DNA from: Coniella vitis
Lineage: Eukaryota; Ascomycota; Sordariomycetes; Diaporthales; Schizoparmaceae
Direction: 5' to 3'
DNA: 64,000 bases
Assembly (NCBI GenBank): GCA_011317545.1
Contig: WUJK01000013.1
Coordinates: 744,001 to 808,000 of the forward strand
Part shown: piece by piece, positions 47,561 to 59,175 of the stretch
Layout: every line of letters starts with the position of its first letter
Numbering within the stretch: position 1 is the stretch's first letter
Made by a program: the position numbers and the translations under genes
The notes under the pieces: model-generated
Told to the model about the DNA's origin: nothing
The model's input: the letters and a program-made list of their open reading frames with translations, nothing else
Databases searched by the model: none

Positions 47561-47595
<35 letters not shown>

Positions 47596-48726
47596 GTGTA
47601 CAAGAAATCAACCGAACTCATGAAGAACGCGCACGAGGCCCTCAAACGCTCCATCCGCCTGCTCAACACGCTCGAGTGGTTCGAGCGCACAATCCACATC
47701 CTCCTGGCCGCCGGCGACGAGCTCGACGATGTACGGCAAAACTCGGAGAATCATTCTAATCACTACCCAGGCCACATGCACACGTTCAGCAGCAGCAGCA
47801 CCACCACCACCACCACCTCGGCGCCAGGAGGCTCAGCATCCGCGCCCTCGCCGCCCCCCAGCAGCGCCGTCTTCCCCACGCCGCTCTCCGTCCGCGGCAA
47901 GGTGGGCACGGGGTTCCTGCGCGCACGCATCGTGGACGATCCGCTCGCGGGCCACTGGCACGAGATCCGCCAGTACCTCGAGGGGCTGCTGCAACTGTGC
48001 CAGTCGCTCAAGACGGACCGCAACATCCTCGAGATGCGCTGCAAAGCGCTCGTCGACATCATCTACTCCAAGATTGCGCAGGAGGACAACAGTCTCAACG
48101 CGCGCATGGCCGTCGCCTCCTCGCGCGACTCGTCGTCCATGAAGGCACTGGCCATCATCACGGCCGTCTTCCTGCCGGGCGAGTTTGTCAGTTCGCTGTT
48201 TGGCATGGGCATCTTTGACTGGCAGGCCAACGAAGATGACGGCGGCGGCGACAGTAGTGATGGCGGCGGTACAGAAGCTGTGGTGGGCTATGATTTCTGG
48301 TGGTTCTGGGCAATCACCGTCCCTCTGACCATTATTATCCTGGTCCTCTGGCGGGCCTGGTGGGTCGGTCAGGACCGCTACTTTCGAAAACACCTGTCCA
48401 AGGACCTCAGCGAGGAGAGATACTGGACGGACGACCGCCAGCCGAGGCAGCTGGAGACGAGCTTCCTCTACGATTTCATGTACATGTCGGTGCGAAAAGG
48501 CGAGACGACGGCAGCAGAGTCCGAGTCGCCGTCGGCTGGCTTCTTTTCCTCGCTGGGCCTGACCAAGAGCAAGGCCGACTCGAGCGATGATGAGGGTGTG
48601 AGCAGGCTCCAACTTTTCACGAGGCCCAGTGGAGGCAAGGACAGCTTGATATCGCCGCCTACCTTTCGGCTACGACAGGTAGTCACGGATGATGCGAAAG
48701 AGGAACGCCATAGCGGTGTTTTTTGA
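46456..48726 (+). CDS. CorA-like divalent-cation transporter with poly-Q insertion
   Basis: About 756 residues from an ATG in GCCACCGCCATGA context; the frame is open further upstream but without ATG. The N-terminal two thirds is cytosolic, with His-rich (HHHHHHQHIAQ) and Ala-rich segments. A helical bundle runs near residues 390-560 (LMKNAHEALKRSIRLLNTLE, then the region before MKALAIITAVFLPGEFVSSL). The two C-terminal helices lie at about 565-585 and 616-638, separated by the signature GMGIF at 583-587, the fungal variant of the CorA GMN loop, and an acidic/Gly loop. Members form pentameric Mg2+ or related metal channels. A run of 12 Gln (CAA repeats, 47560-47595) sits at residues 369-380. 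The last 100 residues are a charged tail. The GMGIF change makes selectivity for Mg2+ uncertain. Confidence 0.87.
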
Positions 48727-50488
48727 ATCTATCTTACAGCCCCTCTTGATCTGAGATTATAAACAAAGAGCACGATATATTCTCGATTCTTCATCGCCAC
48801 GTCCCCATCGCACTTTATCGTTTCGGGTTTTGGTTTTACCCCGTTTGCTATAGATACTCTCGCACCATATATGAGGTTTGCGAGTTGATGTATAAATCCT
48901 GACTTAATATCAGCTCTATTCTCAAAGACTTCATCGGGTCATTGAAAGACTTGTCTCTTTGCCACCAAATATCAATGCCACCCTCCAAACACCTTGGCGT
49001 GCCAAAGAATGATCCGAAGCCCGACTGCTCATCATCCTCATGACCTTTCGTTCAATGGAACAAGCTGGGTTATGAGCGAATGCGAGGAAGTTGTGACAGC
49101 TCATTCAGCCTCGAGACGAGGTTCGCGTCCGGCACTTTATTCAGCATCACATTGTTGGGCACCACCAACCATAACAAGTGAAATCCAAGCTGCATTGGCG
49201 CAGGAATCAGCCGAATAAAATCGTGGCAACGTATCATAGCCTCAACAACACCCATCCTAAAACCAGTGCTATATCAAACCACACCCTTCTTATGTTACAA
49301 CCCTCCTTGCCCTGGTCTCAGCAAACTATCACCGCTTTCTCATTTCTAATCAGACCAAGTCCTGCCACATTGATCTGGCTCCCATAAAAATTTTACCACA
49401 CGCCAAACTATATATACACTTAACTCCCCGTTACTATACCCTCAATACCCCGATTACCATATATCCCACAGTGCCACAACCCCCGTCCCCCCTCCTTCGG
49501 GTCCTTTCAGATCAACCAGTGAGTGGTGTTTTCAAAATCTTGGTTGCACAACATGTGTGTCTCTCTCTGTATGTCTTTCAAGCCGGACTGACCTGCATAT
49601 AAAAATAAGCCCCTCAGAGCAAACACCTACTACGACTACTACGACTACTACGACTACTACGACTACTACGACTACTACGACTACTACGACTACTACGACT
49701 ACTACGACTACTACGACTACTACGACTACTACGACTACTACGACTACTACGACTACTACGACTACTACTACTACTGCATGCGCGTGCGGCTGAAGCCATC
49801 CTTGGATTGTCATACCGGCCACCTATATTACCCCTCAACCCAAACCCCTCTTTTACACTTGACAAACCAAACAACAGGCCACACCGGTGAACATCACCCC
49901 CCCCCAAAAATAATCGCCACGATCTTTTCTTTTTTCTTTCGTGCAAAAAGAATAAGACACACACACACACACACCCACACCCCGGGGAGTATACGAAAAG
50001 GAGAGGGGGGACGTGGACTCACCGCTTTTCCTGTATTCGTCGGGCTGGACTTTCTCTTTCCACAGATATCGGGTGGTTTTTTTTTTTTTTTTTTTTTTAT
50101 AGAGTTCATAACGAATACCGAGAGGGGTGAAAGACATCGATCGACAAATGCAATACCAAGGACTCACAGATCGTAGAGCAGTCTCTGCGGTCAACAGAAC
50201 AAGCTGAGCGGTTGATGTGTGAAGAACAAGGGATTGGAAGCGAATAAAAAAAAGAATAATAAAAAGAACATGGTAAAGAGACTCGCCAAAGATTATAGAC
50301 TGGTAATCTTCAAAGTTTATGGCACCAGAAAAAAAAAAAAAAGCTTCATCACGTCGACGAGACAGGAAAGCTTCCACTGCTTCAATGAGCCTTTGATTCA
50401 CGAAACCTGTGAAAGCAACTATCACCGTAAAAGTCTCACCTGTAGCTATGCCATGCCCTCATGGTATGCCTTTCTATTCGTTCATGAG

Positions 50489-50521
<33 letters not shown>

Positions 50522-50921
50522 AAAAAAATAAAAATAAAAGTCGTCAGTGGCTTCATAGTGACGAACCCGAAAGACCTTACTTGGCTGGAAACAAAAGACA
50601 AGCAACCATGAACAACGAACGCACCCATGAACACGAACGAACCAAGCAGACTGAGCTCCCCAAGATTTGAAATCTCCAACGCAGAATCTTAGTATACAAA
50701 CATCCCACGTCTCAGTGTGCTAGGACCTTGATCCCTCATACATCCAATCACGGTATCAAAAACACACACAGGCAAACTCACCATGAACGTAGACAATCGA
50801 TCCTCTCTAATACCTCGCGGCACACAGAAGCTAGTGATTCCTATCTCGATTCCATCAGTCCTAGAACTTGGGTTGCACAAGACCCACCCACGTTCCACAG
50901 ATCCAATTCTTCTCCCACCCA
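48727..50921. other. 2.2-kb convergent intergenic region
   Basis: This is the space between the stops of the CorA-like gene and the Ppo gene. It holds the 9-bp minisatellite, a CA dinucleotide run (about 49957-49980), a 22-nt T run (50077-50098) and a TAA/TGATAA repeat (about 50490-50520). No gene is supported. Confidence 0.5.
49627..49775. repeat. 9-bp minisatellite (CTACTACGA)n
   Basis: About 15 near-perfect copies of CTACTACGA, then plain CTA/TAC triplets at the right end. All three plus frames and several minus frames are open, giving Thr, Val or Ser/Arg repeats, so the long frames here are artefacts of the repeat. Confidence 0.92.
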
Positions 50922-52406
50922 TCACTCATCCCAACAAACCTTCATGGAACACGGCAGAGGCACCACACTAGACCAATCCTCAGTCAAGTACATGCTATAC
51001 ACACTCCCGTCAAGATCCACCCGCTTCAGCTCCCCCTGCGGCCCGGGAACGCGGCGCAAATTCTTGAGCCGAAAGACGGCGCGGAACATGCTTGTTAGCG
51101 CGACAAAGAATACTTCGCGGCCCAAACAGAGGTATGACTCCGCCGCCGGGACCACGTAGTTGGCAATAGGACGCTGCGGGTCAAAGTTTTCTGCGGCGGC
51201 GGAGGAGGGCGAGGAGAGTGTGTCTGGACGCTGTGGAGGGTGTTAGTCTTGACTTTTCACGTCTGCAAAAGGTTGGGAAGGGGAAGAAGAAGAGCTTAGA
51301 GTAGATAGAGTATAGAGTTTTAAAATAGAACCACACAGTAAACATCAAAAAACTTACCAAGCTGACGAGCATGGGATCAAACGAATCCCTGCGGCCCCCT
51401 TGTTCCCCAAATGCTCTTGCCGACTTGCTATCATGGTGCGTCTGCAAACTCGTGATACGAATCGCCTCCAACGCGAACCCCAACAGCTGCGCATCCGTCT
51501 CCGTGGAGGCAGGCTCGCGAGCAAGGCGGTAGAGGTGAGGCAGATGGGGCTTGCCCAGCGGGGAGAGATAAAAGTCAACCGCAAGGGCAAACTAAAACAA
51601 AAGGTTTCGTAAACAGTTAGGACACGCTTTTGTTTGTTTCTGGCTGGAGGCAAGACACAAATACATACCGTAGCAGCCTGTCCAGGCACCTCCGTCACAG
51701 CAGTCGGCAAAACCTGGCCCCACGCAATGTCGGCAACGCTCATCCCGCCCTTAGCCAAAGCTCGGATGAGATCTGCACCCCGTGCAGCGATGCTACCACC
51801 ACCGCTTCCTGTACCGCCACTGAGGATACTGCTCACACTCCGCTCAATGAGCTGACCAAGCTGATCCGCAACGGTCTTGGTAGCCTGCCGCAGGGGGAAC
51901 GACTTGACAGGGTCAATGTCAAGGTACGTGTTGATATAAATAAGCCGTAGGACAGCGCGCAGATCCGAGATGGTGTAGATGCCCTTTGGGTTTGTTGGTG
52001 TCTTCAAAGGAAGGCTGAAAAGCTGGGAGATGAATTTCACCTGAACAGTTGATCAGCAATGTTGACATATCCTGCACTACATGAACAGAGCATAGCATAG
52101 CAGGAAAAGATTAAGTAAGAAAGGAAAAAGAAAAAAAGGACAAAATAAAGTCACTTACAGACACGGTATTCCCAATATCGCGCACGATATCCACAAACCG
52201 AGTTCCCGCTGTCGCAAAACTCTCCTCACTCAGCAACTGCTCCATTGCCTGCGCATATGCACCGGCCACAGCCCGCTCCCACTCTTCTCCAGACAGCCGC
52301 ATCCGACTCGGCGAGATCTCGACGTGCTTCTTGCCAATCAGATGGATGACTGTCTCGGTCCATACGTGCTCATACTCGTTGCAGCTCTGCAGCACCTCCG
52401 TCTTGA

Positions 52407-52455
<49 letters not shown>

Positions 52456-54851
52456 ATTGCTGTTGCTGTGACCATTGTTTCTGTGGCTGTGGTTGGCATG
52501 GTCGTCACTCGCGCTGCTCTTTTGCGCCTGTGTCGAGAGCTCGCCGCCAAAGTAGGGCGAAAACACTGGCCTGTCCCAACTGAATAGCTCCGCGCGATTC
52601 AACGACGTCAAGATCCGATGGTTCTCCGAGGGGATCACCATGGGGTAGTGCGCATAGACAGAGTTGTTCTTGAAGTGGTTCGGGAACGCGCGCAGAAACA
52701 GCTTGTAGAAGCAGCACCCATGGTTGATGTTGAGGTCATACTGCACCTCGTTGTAACCCCAGTTCGTCAGCGCGCGGGGACTGTAGTCAGTCGTGTAGTG
52801 CCTATCCCCGCGGACAAGACACACCGCATCGCTGAGCACAACGCGGGAGATTGTGTACGTGGGCGCAATGCCCACGCCGGGAACCATGGGTTCCTTGGCT
52901 TCTTCCGCGACGAGGCCTGGGTACAGCTCGACAAAGTCGGGGTGCTCGTACAGGTATCGCAGACAGCCTGCCACCTCTGGGTCCGAATTGAGCTCCTCAA
53001 ACGTGTCGTAGGGCTTGAGGCCAAAGTGCTTGCGGAACTCATTCAGCCCGGCGACTTGCCACCGCCGGCCCTGGAGAATGCCCAGAATCTCCACGGGTTT
53101 CATGGAAAGGGGCACGTTGCGTGCGCCAAACGCACCCGCGCAGTCTTCAATGGATGTCGTGATGCAGTCGACAAGGTCATCGTCGTTGAATCTGCCCGTT
53201 TCGGAGTTCCGCTGGTAGTTGTTGAACGTCCGCTGGGCAGGATCGTCTGGGATGGACTTTTCGAACTTGGTAAAGCCCCTGACCATGTCTTGGGTCGTGA
53301 TATCGGCCATGTTGGACTTGCCAAAGAGGTTTGCGTACAGGCTTTGGATCCACTTGTCATCCTTTTCCGAAATGCAGCTGTGCCAGCGGTAGCACAAGTT
53401 GAACTCGGCCGACACGACGTTGCCCGTGCCAGAGGCCGCTCCTGCAGAAGTGCCTGCATCGCGGCCCATTTCCTGGCGAGGGTCCAGCGTCCAGGTGGTG
53501 TCGCAGCGGTTGAGGTTCACAATGTTGCGCACGTAATCGACCAAGGTAATGTTGATGTACAGGCCCGCCGTGATAAGTCGAGCAGTCTGGAACAGGTCCT
53601 CGTCGTACTTTTTCCACGCAGCCTCGCTCTGGCGCTCGGCTGCATCAGCCTCTTCATTCTCGCCGCTCGAGGGCAGCGGGTTCGCCAGGCCAGGGCGCGG
53701 GCCGGGTGGCGGCGTAAAGCGGCCGCCTTCATTGATTGCGGCCAGATGCTCCGCCACATGGTTGTGGAACCGGTTGAACATGATGAGCAGCACCGAGACG
53801 CCAGGCGGCATGCCTTGTAGCCGCTTGTCAGCGTACGAGTCGGGCTTGAGCTTGCCGTCCTGAAAGGTACGGATGCTGTTTTGCATGTCCTGATTGCTGC
53901 CATACAAGGGCGACAGGTCAAGGTACGAGGAGGTCATGGACGTGTTCATGTCCCGAAAGTCTGTCCAAAACAGATCATGGATGATGATGGTCGCCCAGTA
54001 CCACAGGATGCTGGAGACATTGTTGGGATGTTTCCGGTAGCCTTGGCTGGACCGTCTCATGACGGTATCGTAGATGAGGCCTGGATCCGGCAGCGCACCA
54101 GGAGGCATAATGGTCGGTCGCACGGAGCGCGCATACGTCGTCCCGGCAGCGCCCAAGTGCGGGTACAAAGGGTTGTTGTTGGACCCATCCGCGCTGCGAT
54201 ACATGTACTTGTCGCCAACAAAGTTGAGCACCGGGTGGTCCAGGCTGTACCAGAGCTCATCGATAAATTGGTCCGTCAAGAGCACCCGGTTGCGAGATGT
54301 AGTGGGGAGTCCCGCCACCAGCTGGATAATGCGCTCCATGAGCATGCCATGGTCGTCCAGCGGCTCGTTGCCTTTGAGCTTGCTCTTGATGAGGCCAATG
54401 ACTGTCTTGATGTCTGTTCCATCGTCAGTCTATTACAAGATGAGCAGCAGACCACAGCTCAAAACAGACCTTTCCAGCCAATGTACTTCAAGTCGAGTTT
54501 GAACCCCGTCTGGGTCCGCCTGGCGCTGGCCGTACCACTTCCACTCTGCGTGGGCAGCGGCCGACGCGAGGCATGAAGAAGTTGTGCAAATTGGCCAAAG
54601 GCTTGCGCTACGCCTGCGCTGTCCGCCTTGAGGGGCGGATGAGGCACAGCCGATGCCAGTGGTGGATGCGACGCGGGGCTCTGGCTCTCTTCCCAATCCT
54701 TGGAGTTCCATGTAGTAGCTTGAACGATGGGATGATCGCCGTCTCCTCCTCCTGCACCCTCCAAGCCATTTGTCCCATTGGCACTATTGGCACTATGAAC
54801 GTTGGACGTGCCATTGGATCCGTCCGCAGGTGCCCCTTCTGGCGCCATCAT
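50922..54851 (-). CDS. Psi-producing oxygenase / linoleate diol synthase (heme dioxygenase-P450 fusion)
   Basis: A Ppo-type fusion of about 1183 residues in five exons: 54851-54470, 54413-52159, 52040-51669, 51591-51358 and 51230-50922. The N-terminal half is an animal-peroxidase-like dioxygenase with a distal-His region (WATIIIHDLFWTDF, His near 273), SSYLDLSPLYG, and the catalytic Tyr/proximal-His motif EFNLCYRWHS (near 469-472). It would oxygenate C18 unsaturated fatty acids to hydroperoxides that become psi-factor-type oxylipins controlling sporulation. The C-terminal half is P450-like and would isomerise the hydroperoxide: ExxR appears as LEAIR (near 1045) and the thiolate Cys as ESYLCLGRE (near 1116). 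A run of about 16 Asn (52408-52455, GTT repeats) is inserted between the domains. In intron 1 the nearer TAG acceptor breaks frame; ACAG at 54414 gives GWK-DIKTVIG. Divergent from the DUF2235 gene. Confidence 0.93.
52408..52455 (-). repeat. Coding (AAC)16 repeat in the Ppo gene
   Basis: Sixteen perfect AAC codons on the coding strand give an Asn run next to a His/Asn/Ser-rich linker, outside the catalytic motifs. Confidence 0.9.
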
Positions 54852-56468
54852 TTGGGGTTTCGCGCTTGAAAATGCAAGCAAGGCTGAACAATCAAGGCTT
54901 GCTTGTCAAATGCAGGGAGCAAAAAAGAGGAATGTTTACGTTTAGTCAATGTTCATATGAAGAGCAAAGACACAGTCGCGAGAAGAATAAAAACTCGCTG
55001 CGCAAGCGGTTCCCAGCAACACCACAAGCAGGCAGGCCATGGGCAGTGCTTCGCTGCGAATTTTCTGCCGTAAATGTGCCACGCCAGTAGGAACACATCC
55101 CGGATGCAAAGGGCTCAGCTACCTGCAATTGGACAAGCCAGGGTGAAATCGTTCGAGAGATGGGGCGAGTCCAATCGCAGGTCGCCCTTCGTTGGAAAGC
55201 TACCAAGGAGATTGGCTCCATGATAATGTTATTATCCAGCCATCACAATAATCACAGCAAACAATGACGACCCGTGTCTCAATTTGCCCCGACCTCATGG
55301 CGTACAATGGGCTTGCAGCTGAAATCGGTACAACTTGCTGGATGGCGTTCAAGGGTCCCATCCGCGTAGCACAAAACATGTAATCGTCGGCTGATCTCGA
55401 GAACAGCGGAGCAAATCATGTTTGCAGAAAGCATCCCGAGTGCTTCCACCGGTGAGGGCGCAAGAGGACGTGTCAAACGTGCCGAATGGGGCGATTTGCA
55501 GGCGCAGGAGAAACCATCGACACAGAATGCCTCCCTACTGAAGCCATTCCCAAAACCTATATGATATATCGATAACAGAGGTTATTGCTGACCAACCACG
55601 AGAAGGCGTCACGATAGCGTTGATCGCCTGAGACATACGTCTGTAAGAGGCGCACAACATGTGCCAGCGACTCAAAAGTGGCGCCCTCTCAATCCCACCG
55701 ACGCGTATCCGGCTCGGCCGTGGTTAATGCTTGCTGTGATCTATGCAAAAGGCCCTTTTGAGCGGAGCGAGAGCGAATCAACCCCCTCCAAGGGCCTATA
55801 TTTCCGACATTACACCGTGACACAACCTTGCTGCCGTACCACGAATTCAGGTGAAGCAGGCCAAGAGCCCCGGATTTTGTGACATATCATAGCCCTTTCT
55901 CAAGAGAATCTGGCCATCTAATGGTGTCGTAGTACATGTGGCTTGCAATGAAGCGCCCGAGGCAAGACCGGACGCCGAATACTGAATTTGGCTATTCGGT
56001 CTTTCTGGTGGCCATCTTCTGTCGCTGGCAGATCTAACTCAAAAAGAGAGCCACCCTGTGAGACAGAAGCCGGCTAGAAAGCCGGCGGAACAAAAAGTCA
56101 TTGGTTTGGGCGCCCCGAGACGAGGCTCTGTGGCTGTTGCCAACCTCGTAGTGCTGAGCCAGTTATTGCAACTCGTGGATAATGGGCGCGTCGGCTCAAA
56201 AAGAAGAGCCTAGAGCCGAGCGGAAAACTCGTTGGAGTTAAAAAAAAAAATATGTGTCAGATGATCGTCCATGTTGCAGAGCGGCAAGCTGTCAACCTCG
56301 TTTATTTGTACGCCATGAGGCAGTGCTCTCTGTTGAAATGTCGTGTGTACCCGAGCATCAGGCCTCGTCCTGCTCCTCCGAGCGGAACCTGCCATTGCAT
56401 CCCTTTTTTTTTTTTTTTTTTTTTTTTTCGATGACGCATAACTTCTGGTAGGATCGTCGATCTCCGTC
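54852..56468. other. 1.6-kb divergent promoter region
   Basis: This is the shared upstream region of the Ppo gene (minus) and the DUF2235 gene (plus). It includes a 25-nt T run at 56404-56428, 40 bp before the DUF2235 start. No gene-like frame or recognisable operator was seen. Confidence 0.45.
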
Positions 56469-58707
56469 ATGAACACAATCATTGAGCAGGCAGAGGACAC
56501 AGGCGAGTGGCGAGAGCAGATGGGCTCACAAGACCCCCGTCTAATACCAGCCTCGCTCGACGTTGCTCCTCATCTCCAAGCAAACAACACTGGAAGTTCT
56601 GCCTCCTCTTACACTCGTCCACCACAAGGACCGTCGACTACCATGAGATCCACAATCGACTTTGCGCCCATGCACCCGCTGATAGGACCGCATCAGCCCA
56701 AAAAGAGCAAGCATAGGAAGCTGGTCCTTTGCTTTGATGGCACAGGAAACAAATTTCAAGGCGATGACAGCGACTCGAATATTCTAAAGATCTTTCGCAT
56801 GCTGGATCGTACTGCAAGCGATCAATGTAAGTAATTCATGGCCACTAGCTGCGCACTCACCAAGGGACTGACATGAAGGGGCTGGCAGACCATTATTACC
56901 AACGTGAGTAGTAACAAACAGACCGGAATTGCACACACTTATCGCTTGGCTGATACGACTGACTGTTTTTTGATTTGCTTCAACAGCTGGTATTGGAACC
57001 TATGTCGTTTCCGATGCTCTCTCGCCCAAATCACGGCGATCGCGTCTCAAGTCGTGGTATTTGAAGGCCAAAGATAGTGCGATAGGCTCATCATTTGATC
57101 AGCACGTCGTAGGTGGCTATCGCTTCCTGATGCGCTTCTACTCTCCCGGAGATGAGATTTACATCTTTGGCTTCAGCAGAGGGGCATATGTCGCTCGCTT
57201 CTTGGCTGAGATGCTCGACTATGTCGGCCTGTTGTCTCACGGCAACGAAGAAATGGTGGCCTTTGCTTGGAAAGCATTCTCACAGTGGCAGTGTCGGCGA
57301 GCTGTACGGGCCAATGACAGGGAAGCAGAGCGCAAGACGCACGAAATGTATGAGTTCATGAAAGGCTTTCGTGAAACCTTTAGCAGACCGGTGAGGCGGA
57401 TTCGATTTTTGGGTTTGTTCGACACCGTTAATAGCGTACCAAAATTCGAAACCGCCTGGATGGAGCGCAGCCAGTTTCCGTACACGGCAAGAAGTTCGGC
57501 CAAGGCCATTCGACACGCCGTCAGCATTGATGAGCGCCGTGCCAAGTTCCGCCAGGACCTGATGTACCAGACGGATTCCAGGTCAAAACGGTTACAGCGC
57601 GAGCGCCATCACCTCCCCCGTGAGCAAATTGATCGAATGGTGCAAGGCGTTCAAGAAAAGTATCGTCGTGGATCTACGGCAATGCTGGACGCTTTGGCGT
57701 TCAGAAGGAAATCGGAAGCAAACCCCGAGGTAGAGGCTGGGCGCGAGTACTCGCACCTCGGTAACCTGACCGTCCCAACCGTGCTAGAGGATGCAGGTGG
57801 TGGTGGGCCAAGTGAGCCGGCACCGTTCCGCCGCCACTCGTGTGCAAGGTCGATGGCTACTAGGCACACAATGGAAACAGCATCCGACTACTCGCAAATC
57901 GGCCCCTTGGAGTACGGCGACGATGATGACTTCTCTGAGGACGAGACGGAGCAAGACATTGACGAGGTCTGGTTTGCAGGCGGTCACGGGGATGTCGGAG
58001 GCGGATGGCCGGTCGACCCAGATACCAAAAGCACCAGCCATATACCATTGGTGTGGATGGTGAGAGAAGCTATGAAGGCCGGTCTGACGTTTGATATCGA
58101 AAAAGTGATTGCCATGGGCTGTTACAACGCCGTGGCTGACGCCAACAGAACACCGGGAAGCTGGTCTGATAATCGTCCCATGGTCCCCGATATTCGGATT
58201 GATACTTTCAGCACAGCCGACACGCCGGCCAGGGTCGACTTTGGCCCGAACAACGACAGCCGTGGGACGAGCACAACCATGAGAGACGAAGGTCCTCGTT
58301 CATCTTTCCACGAGATGATGCACAAAGCCCACGTGGCCCGGATCCACGATTCGCTCAGCTTCGCTTCTGGGATGAGTCGGTTGTCGGTGCTGAGCTGGAA
58401 GTTTATGGAATATATGCCTTTTCGACGCATGGATTTGCAGGCGGATGGCACATGGAAGCCGATTCGGTGGCCACTCCCGTGTGGTGAGGTTCGAGATATC
58501 CCTGAGAATGCGAGGGTGCATGGAAGCGTGATCCGCCGTATGATGCGCGACGAGTCATACAGGCCTGGCAATCTGATTATCGGCGGCGGCGGACGTGGCA
58601 CCCGAGTGGCGCCCAAATCGTACGGTATGGGTGAGTGGGAATGCGTGGAGAATGAAGGGGATCCTGTGGGTGAAGTATGGAGGAAGCGCAGCAAGACAGA
58701 CGGGTAG
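56469..58707 (+). CDS. DUF2235 alpha/beta hydrolase (Tle1-like phospholipase fold)
   Basis: Three exons, 56469-56826, 56889-56903 and 56987-58707, encode about 697 residues. The middle exon is only 15 nt; including it joins DQ-YHYYQ-PGIGTY, and YQPGIGTY is a DUF2235 hallmark, so the model is well supported. Other blocks are the first-strand motif LVLCFDGTGNKFQ (near 85), nucleophile elbow IFGFSRGAYVARF (Ser near 188), the acid in FLGLFDTVNS (near 269) and the catalytic His in FAGGHGDVGGGW (near 458). The fold is shared with bacterial Tle1-type phospholipases, but fungal members are intracellular and their substrates unknown. An insertion at about 330-440 is variable and acidic (YGDDDDFSEDETEQD). 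There is no signal peptide. The N-terminal 80 residues are disordered. Convergent with the small gene at 59.2 kb. Confidence 0.93.
56889..56903 (+). other. 15-nt microexon of the DUF2235 gene
   Basis: Flanked by GCAG on the left and GTGAGT on the right, with introns of 62 bp and 83 bp. It codes for the middle of YHYYQP at phase 1 on both sides. Skipping it keeps frame (15 is a multiple of three) but removes five residues just before the conserved PGIGTY. Confidence 0.8.
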
Positions 58708-59175
58708 AACAGATGCTGAGTTGGCGTAAACGCGGAAGCAAGGTCGATGGATAATGATGATCACGTCTCGTCCCTTTTTCTTTTTTTTTTTAAAAAATTT
58801 TTTTTTTTTCGTGGCTGGAGTTTTGGTTTCTTTGTTGTCGATCTTGCATTCTAGCATAACACCTTACGCAGTGTACAAATTCATGCATGGCTTCAACTGT
58901 CCTGTGCCCCGAAGTAATCGCACTTGGTGATACAAGCATACTTTGCCTGCTGGTTCGAGTCTCATCGATGAGGTGAAGCGGGCAAACTGAAGAAGCGCCC
59001 ACGGTTTCTGCCTCTTTGAGTGAGCCTATGATCTAGCGAGCTCGAGGAGGCCAGGTGATTGGCTGTCGTCTCTCAAGCGCGTTGGTTTTCGTTCTTAGCA
59101 CTTGCTGCATACCCGGAGCATGTAGACTTGGCATTCACGCCAAAGGTCGTGTTATCACCGAACTTGCCCGATGAT
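58708..59175. other. Convergent intergenic region
   Basis: This is the 468-bp space between two stops. It contains an alternating T-run/A-run stretch (58777-58810). No gene is seen. Confidence 0.4.

Noticed and set aside
46552..47595. 347-codon minus-strand open frame
   Set aside because: It is antisense to the CorA-like gene; the Leu/Ser run is the complement of its CAA repeat.
49557..49793. Poly-Thr protein, and poly-Val/Ser-Arg proteins on the other frames
   Set aside because: These are produced by the 9-bp minisatellite, which is open in many frames; there are no flanking coding features.
52618..53820. 400-codon plus-strand open frame
   Set aside because: It is antisense to the Ppo dioxygenase domain, which has all catalytic motifs; the plus frame is a shadow of GC-biased third positions.
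54414..54469. Frameshift/pseudogene in the Ppo gene at the first intron
   Set aside because: The stop arises only with the TAG acceptor. The ACAG acceptor 17 bases further on gives an intact frame and the expected sequence.
54852..54881. Earlier start for the Ppo gene
   Set aside because: The upstream codon is TTG on the coding strand; the tandem ATG at 54851 is the first true Met.
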